A stretch of DNA of 8,353 nt from CAYMST01 sp964393115. Its GTDB lineage: Bacteria; Bacteroidota; Bacteroidia; Cytophagales; Cyclobacteriaceae. Both the position numbers and the translations under genes were made by a program. The stretch is from the NCBI GenBank assembly GCA_964393115.1, contig CAYMST010000208.1:1-8353 (forward strand), read 5' to 3'. How positions within the stretch are numbered: position 1 is the first letter of the stretch; every line of letters begins with the position of its first letter. Below, one piece after another: positions 6,003 to 8,353 of this stretch. The notes below the pieces were generated by a model. That model was not told where the DNA came from. It saw only the letters and a list, made by a program, of their open reading frames with translations, and made no database searches.

Positions 6003-8021
6003 ATGAAGAAATTAATTTTTGATAACGCCACACAAGGATGGCCCGCAAGCTTTGAGCAGTTTGAACACCTTCAAAATGGCATGATGGAGACTTTCGCGAC
6101 CATCATTAAAAGTCTAGTGACTAATGAAAGTATTACCTCAGATAAGCTTATCATACTCAATGGAGTAACTTTCGAGGCGAACGGGGAGAATACAAGAGAA
6201 TCTGTAACAGAGGGGTTTATTTACTATCAAGATGAGATTTATTTCTGTCCGGCAAGGGAGTATGATAAAGTAGTTGACGCTGGTGTAGAGCGTGTCTGGG
6301 AAATCAATCAGCAGGACACTCCTCTTTTTCATGCAGATGGAAGGAGCTACCCGGCACGAACTGTTGGGCATATTCATTTTTCTTACGATGCTCCGAGTTC
6401 GGCAAAACAAAGCTTTTCCGCTTCATCCGCTTACTTCAGTGATCTTATCAGTAAGCACTTAAAAATCGCTAAAACCGATACACAAATCATCACCGACGAT
6501 AACTCTGGACTACAAGGAGAAGGAGACTTGTCTTCAGACATATCACTTTCTATAAAGCCTGGTGGGGTCACGAATAGCAAGATCGGTGACCGGGAAATAT
6601 CAGATAGTAAGCTTGATAACAGTATAAAAATTGGGTCATTGAGCAACTTGAATAATGGTATCAATGACGGCAATATCGTAGAAGCTATTAATCATGTCAA
6701 TAGTAAGCTAAACGATGTAAGCGGTGGATCCTCGGGGCTCAGTGTCAGGGTAGATAACTTAGAAACAGAGTTAAGTGACACAACTGGCCGACTCAATACG
6801 ACAAAGGATGATGTGGAAAGCAATAAAAGTAGGCTTACAAGTGCTGAAGGGGATATTACAGGTCATGGAAGCCTGTTAACGACCGTCGAAAACAATATTA
6901 CAGGGCATGACAGTAGAATAACAAGCGCAGAAGGAAGCATTTCTAATCATGCAGGAAGAATAGTCACTACAGAAACAAACATTACTAACCAGGGAAATAG
7001 GCTTAATACAGCAGAAGTAGATATTTCCAACCATGAAAGTAGGTTAAGCACAGCTGAAACGAACATTTCGACAACTACGAATCGACAAATCAATACTGGT
7101 GCTAACTCAGGACTACAAGGGGGCGGAAATCTATCTGCAAATAGATCTCTTTCTATTAAACCTTCCGGTGTGGTGGCCAGCATGATCGGTAATAATGAGG
7201 TAACTAACGATAAATTAGCTCCTGACATTAAGATTGGATCACTCACGAATATACCGTCTGGCCTAAATAACAGCAATGTTATAACTGCCATAAACGGGGT
7301 AAATGATAATTTGAATAACCTTCAGGGTTATTTAAAACTTAACGCAATGGACTATGTTAGTCTCGATCTTAATAGCCTAAACCAACCAATGCCTCAAGGA
7401 GCCTTTAGAAAACCAAATAATAGTATCATAGATAGTAATCATGTAAAACTATTTACGATATCCGTGAATAATGTTAAAGATCGATATTTCTTAACCAGCT
7501 ATGATGAAACAGAGGTTCTTGACGGTTCAAATACGACTAAACATTTATGTATAGCAGATATAGTTAATAATACCGGACAGGTTTTGCCCAATGGACATAA
7601 GATTTACGTTGTATTTAGTAACGAGTCAATAACGTTTACTAATACCGTTAATGGTGGTTTTATCAATTATTGTTTTTTGCTAAAGTGGCCAGCTGGTAAT
7701 TATCAACCTGGTGACTTTGAATTTCCCGAAATTTTAGCCAATTTCAGTAGCTCAAACACCACGATACACAGAAATATTCGTGATTTAGGAAGCTTGTTGA
7801 TAAACATCCCTAGAGACAACAATACGCTGTATGGTGAAATTTGGGAGTTCGGAGGATTTACAAACCTTGATAGCGCTAAATATCTTGACGTGTTTGAAAT
7901 AACCTATTATGAGTTTGGAGGATTTAATTTTAATAGGAAACCAGATTGGATAATAACCGATAAGTTTAGAGTTTTTGATCAAGATCTTCTGCATGAAAGA
8001 ACGACGCAACCAGCTGAATAA
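6003..8021 (+). CDS. Trimeric-type tail fibre / receptor-binding protein
   Basis: This 672-residue protein reads as a fibre in five parts. Residues 1-~150 form an N-terminal domain, presumably the baseplate anchor (LIFDNATQGWPASFEQFEHL; later GHIHFSYDAPSS). Residues 167-241 are module A, starting with SGLQGEGDLSS, a GLxGxGDLS-type motif common in phage fibres. Residues 249-360 are a coiled-coil shaft of eight 14-residue repeats. Residues 368-442 are module B, a second copy of module A. Residues 443-672 are a beta-rich tip that I do not recognise and which probably binds the host. The gene follows the gpI-like wedge, the usual fibre position. The start at 6003 is supported by the short six-base gap. 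Base composition of the tip looks lower in G+C than the N-terminal part. No protease, lectin or endosialidase motif is seen. Confidence 0.75.
   Translation: MKKLIFDNATQGWPASFEQFEHLQNGMMETFATIIKSLVTNESITSDKLIILNGVTFEANGENTRESVTEGFIYYQDEIYFCPAREYDKVVDAGVERVWEINQQDTPLFHADGRSYPARTVGHIHFSYDAPSSAKQSFSASSAYFSDLISKHLKIAKTDTQIITDDNSGLQGEGDLSSDISLSIKPGGVTNSKIGDREISDSKLDNSIKIGSLSNLNNGINDGNIVEAINHVNSKLNDVSGGSSGLSVRVDNLETELSDTTGRLNTTKDDVESNKSRLTSAEGDITGHGSLLTTVENNITGHDSRITSAEGSISNHAGRIVTTETNITNQGNRLNTAEVDISNHESRLSTAETNISTTTNRQINTGANSGLQGGGNLSANRSLSIKPSGVVASMIGNNEVTNDKLAPDIKIGSLTNIPSGLNNSNVITAINGVNDNLNNLQGYLKLNAMDYVSLDLNSLNQPMPQGAFRKPNNSIIDSNHVKLFTISVNNVKDRYFLTSYDETEVLDGSNTTKHLCIADIVNNTGQVLPNGHKIYVVFSNESITFTNTVNGGFINYCFLLKWPAGNYQPGDFEFPEILANFSSSNTTIHRNIRDLGSLLINIPRDNNTLYGEIWEFGGFTNLDSAKYLDVFEITYYEFGGFNFNRKPDWIITDKFRVFDQDLLHERTTQPAE
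6501..6725 (+). repeat. Fibre module A (first copy of a 75-residue repeat)
   Basis: Encodes residues 167-241 of the fibre, aligning without gaps to residues 368-442. About 41 of 75 positions are identical by hand count. Shared marks are NSGLQG, LSIKP, a K-L pair, IKIGSL, and AIN-x-VN. Motifs of the SGLxGGGDLSANxSLSI type are frequent in phage fibres, where they form beta-rich knots in the shaft. The first 17 bases of both copies differ at one position. Confidence 0.75.
6747..7082 (+). repeat. Eight 14-residue coiled-coil repeats in the fibre shaft
   Basis: Encodes residues 249-360 as eight back-to-back units. The best units follow R-[LI]-x-[ST]-[AT]-E-x-[DN]-I-[ST]-[NG]-[HQ]-x-[SGN], for example RLTSAEGDITGHGS and RLNTAEVDISNHES. 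Hydrophobic residues at unit positions 2 and 9 are seven apart, as expected for heptads, and position 12 is N, H, H, H, Q, H, T in units two to eight. This fits a parallel trimeric coiled coil with a polar layer every second heptad. The first unit (residues 249-262) is the least regular. Confidence 0.75.
7104..7328 (+). repeat. Fibre module B (second copy of the 75-residue repeat)
   Basis: Encodes residues 368-442 of the fibre and aligns without gaps to module A. It follows the coiled coil directly and leads into the C-terminal tip. The offset between copies is 603 bases, exactly 201 codons, so recombination between them would remove the shaft in frame. Confidence 0.75.
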
Positions 8022-8036
8022 ATCAGAAGCTTTTTT
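8012..8036 (+). terminator. Weak candidate intrinsic terminator at the end of the fibre gene
   Basis: AGCTGA and TCAGAAGCT can pair as a short, bulged stem around an AT-rich loop, and six T follow at 8031-8036. The stem overlaps the fibre stop codon (8019-8021). It is short and has few G:C pairs, so efficiency is doubtful; the T-run and its position right after the long fibre gene are the main support. Confidence 0.3.
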
Positions 8037-8186
8037 ATTACTATCCAATCATGATCGTTGAAACACCTTCGTTGAGAGAATTATTAACTTTATAAATATC
8101 TAATGAGTTTTATCTATTTCGCTTTATAAAATCATTATCCAAAACTAAAATTCAAACCGCAAAATGTCTTTAACCTAAATAATAAC
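8022..8186. other. AT-rich intergenic stretch between fibre gene and next gene
   Basis: This is the longest non-coding stretch in the window (165 bases). It contains the T-run of the candidate terminator, a TAACTTTA sequence at 8085-8092 that loosely resembles the Bacteroidota -7 box (TAnnTTTG), and an A-rich leader before the ATG at 8187. No well-spaced -33 element was found, so no promoter is called. An ATG at 8164 opens only a four-codon frame. The stretch suggests the next gene may have its own transcription. Confidence 0.4.
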
Positions 8187-8353
8187 ATGCCCCAAACCCC
8201 ATTCCTGTTAATCAAAAATAGAATCACTGAGATATTCAACGTTGGTCAAGGCAATGCGACGATACAAAAAGTTTTGTTGGATGCGGGGCACTTTGAGGAC
8301 AGTACGAGCCTTCCAGATGTTGATCACGCTTGTATGGTACACTTTCAGCCCGT
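8187..8353 (+). CDS. Start of an unrecognised protein (3' end outside window)
   Basis: An open frame runs from the ATG at 8187 to the right edge, giving 55 complete codons. The upstream frame meets a stop (TAA at 8127-8129), and no other in-frame ATG lies between, so this is the first possible ATG start. The leader is A-rich with no Shine-Dalgarno, as at other starts here. The visible part begins MPQTPFLLIKNRITEIFNVG, then QKVLLDAGHFED and HACMVHFQP; no signal peptide or known motif is apparent. By position it might be a fibre-associated protein, a second fibre or a post-tail gene, but none of these can be supported from 55 residues. Confidence 0.5.
   Translation, partial: MPQTPFLLIKNRITEIFNVGQGNATIQKVLLDAGHFEDSTSLPDVDHACMVHFQP

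Noticed and set aside
6947..7291. Antisense open frame of 114 codons inside the fibre gene
   Set aside because: It lies opposite the repeat region, whose regular codons keep the other strand open. Its translation has no family resemblance and it has no promoter or spacing support.
8041..8110. Bacteroidota-type promoter before the last gene
   Set aside because: TAACTTTA at 8085-8092 resembles a -7 box, but the nearest TTG elements are about 10 or 24 bases away, outside the usual spacing of around 19 bases.
7329..8353. Diversity-generating retroelement acting on the fibre tip
   Set aside because: No template repeat, reverse transcriptase or adenine-biased variable region with a lectin fold is visible in the window. 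The elements could lie beyond the right edge, but nothing here supports them.
1..8353. CRISPR array, tRNA or rRNA genes, insertion sequences
   Set aside because: No regularly spaced DNA repeats, tRNA-like cloverleaf or transposase frame was seen; the only repeats are within the fibre coding region.

Overview
The window is one continuous stretch of a contractile-tail (myovirus-type) structural gene cluster, with every gene on the + strand. It runs from the 3' end of a probable tape-measure gene, through the baseplate hub, spike and wedge genes, to a large trimeric-type tail fibre. The likely source is a prophage, phage or phage-tail-like particle of the phylum Bacteroidota. That rests on the sequence style (moderately AT-rich, starts mostly without a clear Shine-Dalgarno, DUF6046-like protein, spike with a DGGAALK C-terminal motif) and is an inference, not a database result. 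No capsid, packaging, lysis, integration or toxin gene lies inside the window, so phage, defective prophage and tailocin cannot be told apart here.

Layout. Bases 2-439: C-terminal end of a probable tape-measure protein. 445-1239: DUF6046-like protein, probably at the tube-baseplate junction. 1246-2238: baseplate hub (P2 gpD / Mu gp44 type). 2245-2823: spike with OB-fold, short beta-helix-like stretch and helical tail. 2827-3084: small protein with an HTHPG motif and glycine-rich tail, a candidate spike tip. 3089-3379: gp25/gpW-like wedge protein. 3383-3679: LysM-type baseplate protein. 3683-4483: fibre-domain protein placed unusually inside the baseplate block. 4525-5418: gpJ-like wedge. 5415-5996: gpI-like wedge. 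6003-8021: 672-residue tail fibre. 8022-8186: AT-rich non-coding stretch with a weak terminator candidate. 8187 to the end: start of an unrecognised gene.

The genes are packed as one operon. Most stop-to-start gaps are 3-6 bases and one pair overlaps by ATGA, which points to translational coupling. The larger gaps are 41 bases before the gpJ-like gene and 165 bases after the fibre. The products should build the distal end of a tail: hub and spike close the tube, the LysM and gp25-like proteins link hub to wedges, gpJ/gpI form the wedge arms, and the fibre hangs from the wedge to bind the host.

The most interesting points are: the HxH motif in a separate small reading frame directly after the spike and in the same frame across an amber stop; a fibre-fold gene inserted between LysM and gpJ; and the fibre shaft, made of eight 14-residue repeats with a recurring polar/histidine core position, flanked by two copies of a 75-residue module. 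I found no convincing entirely new system; these are variations on a known tail architecture.
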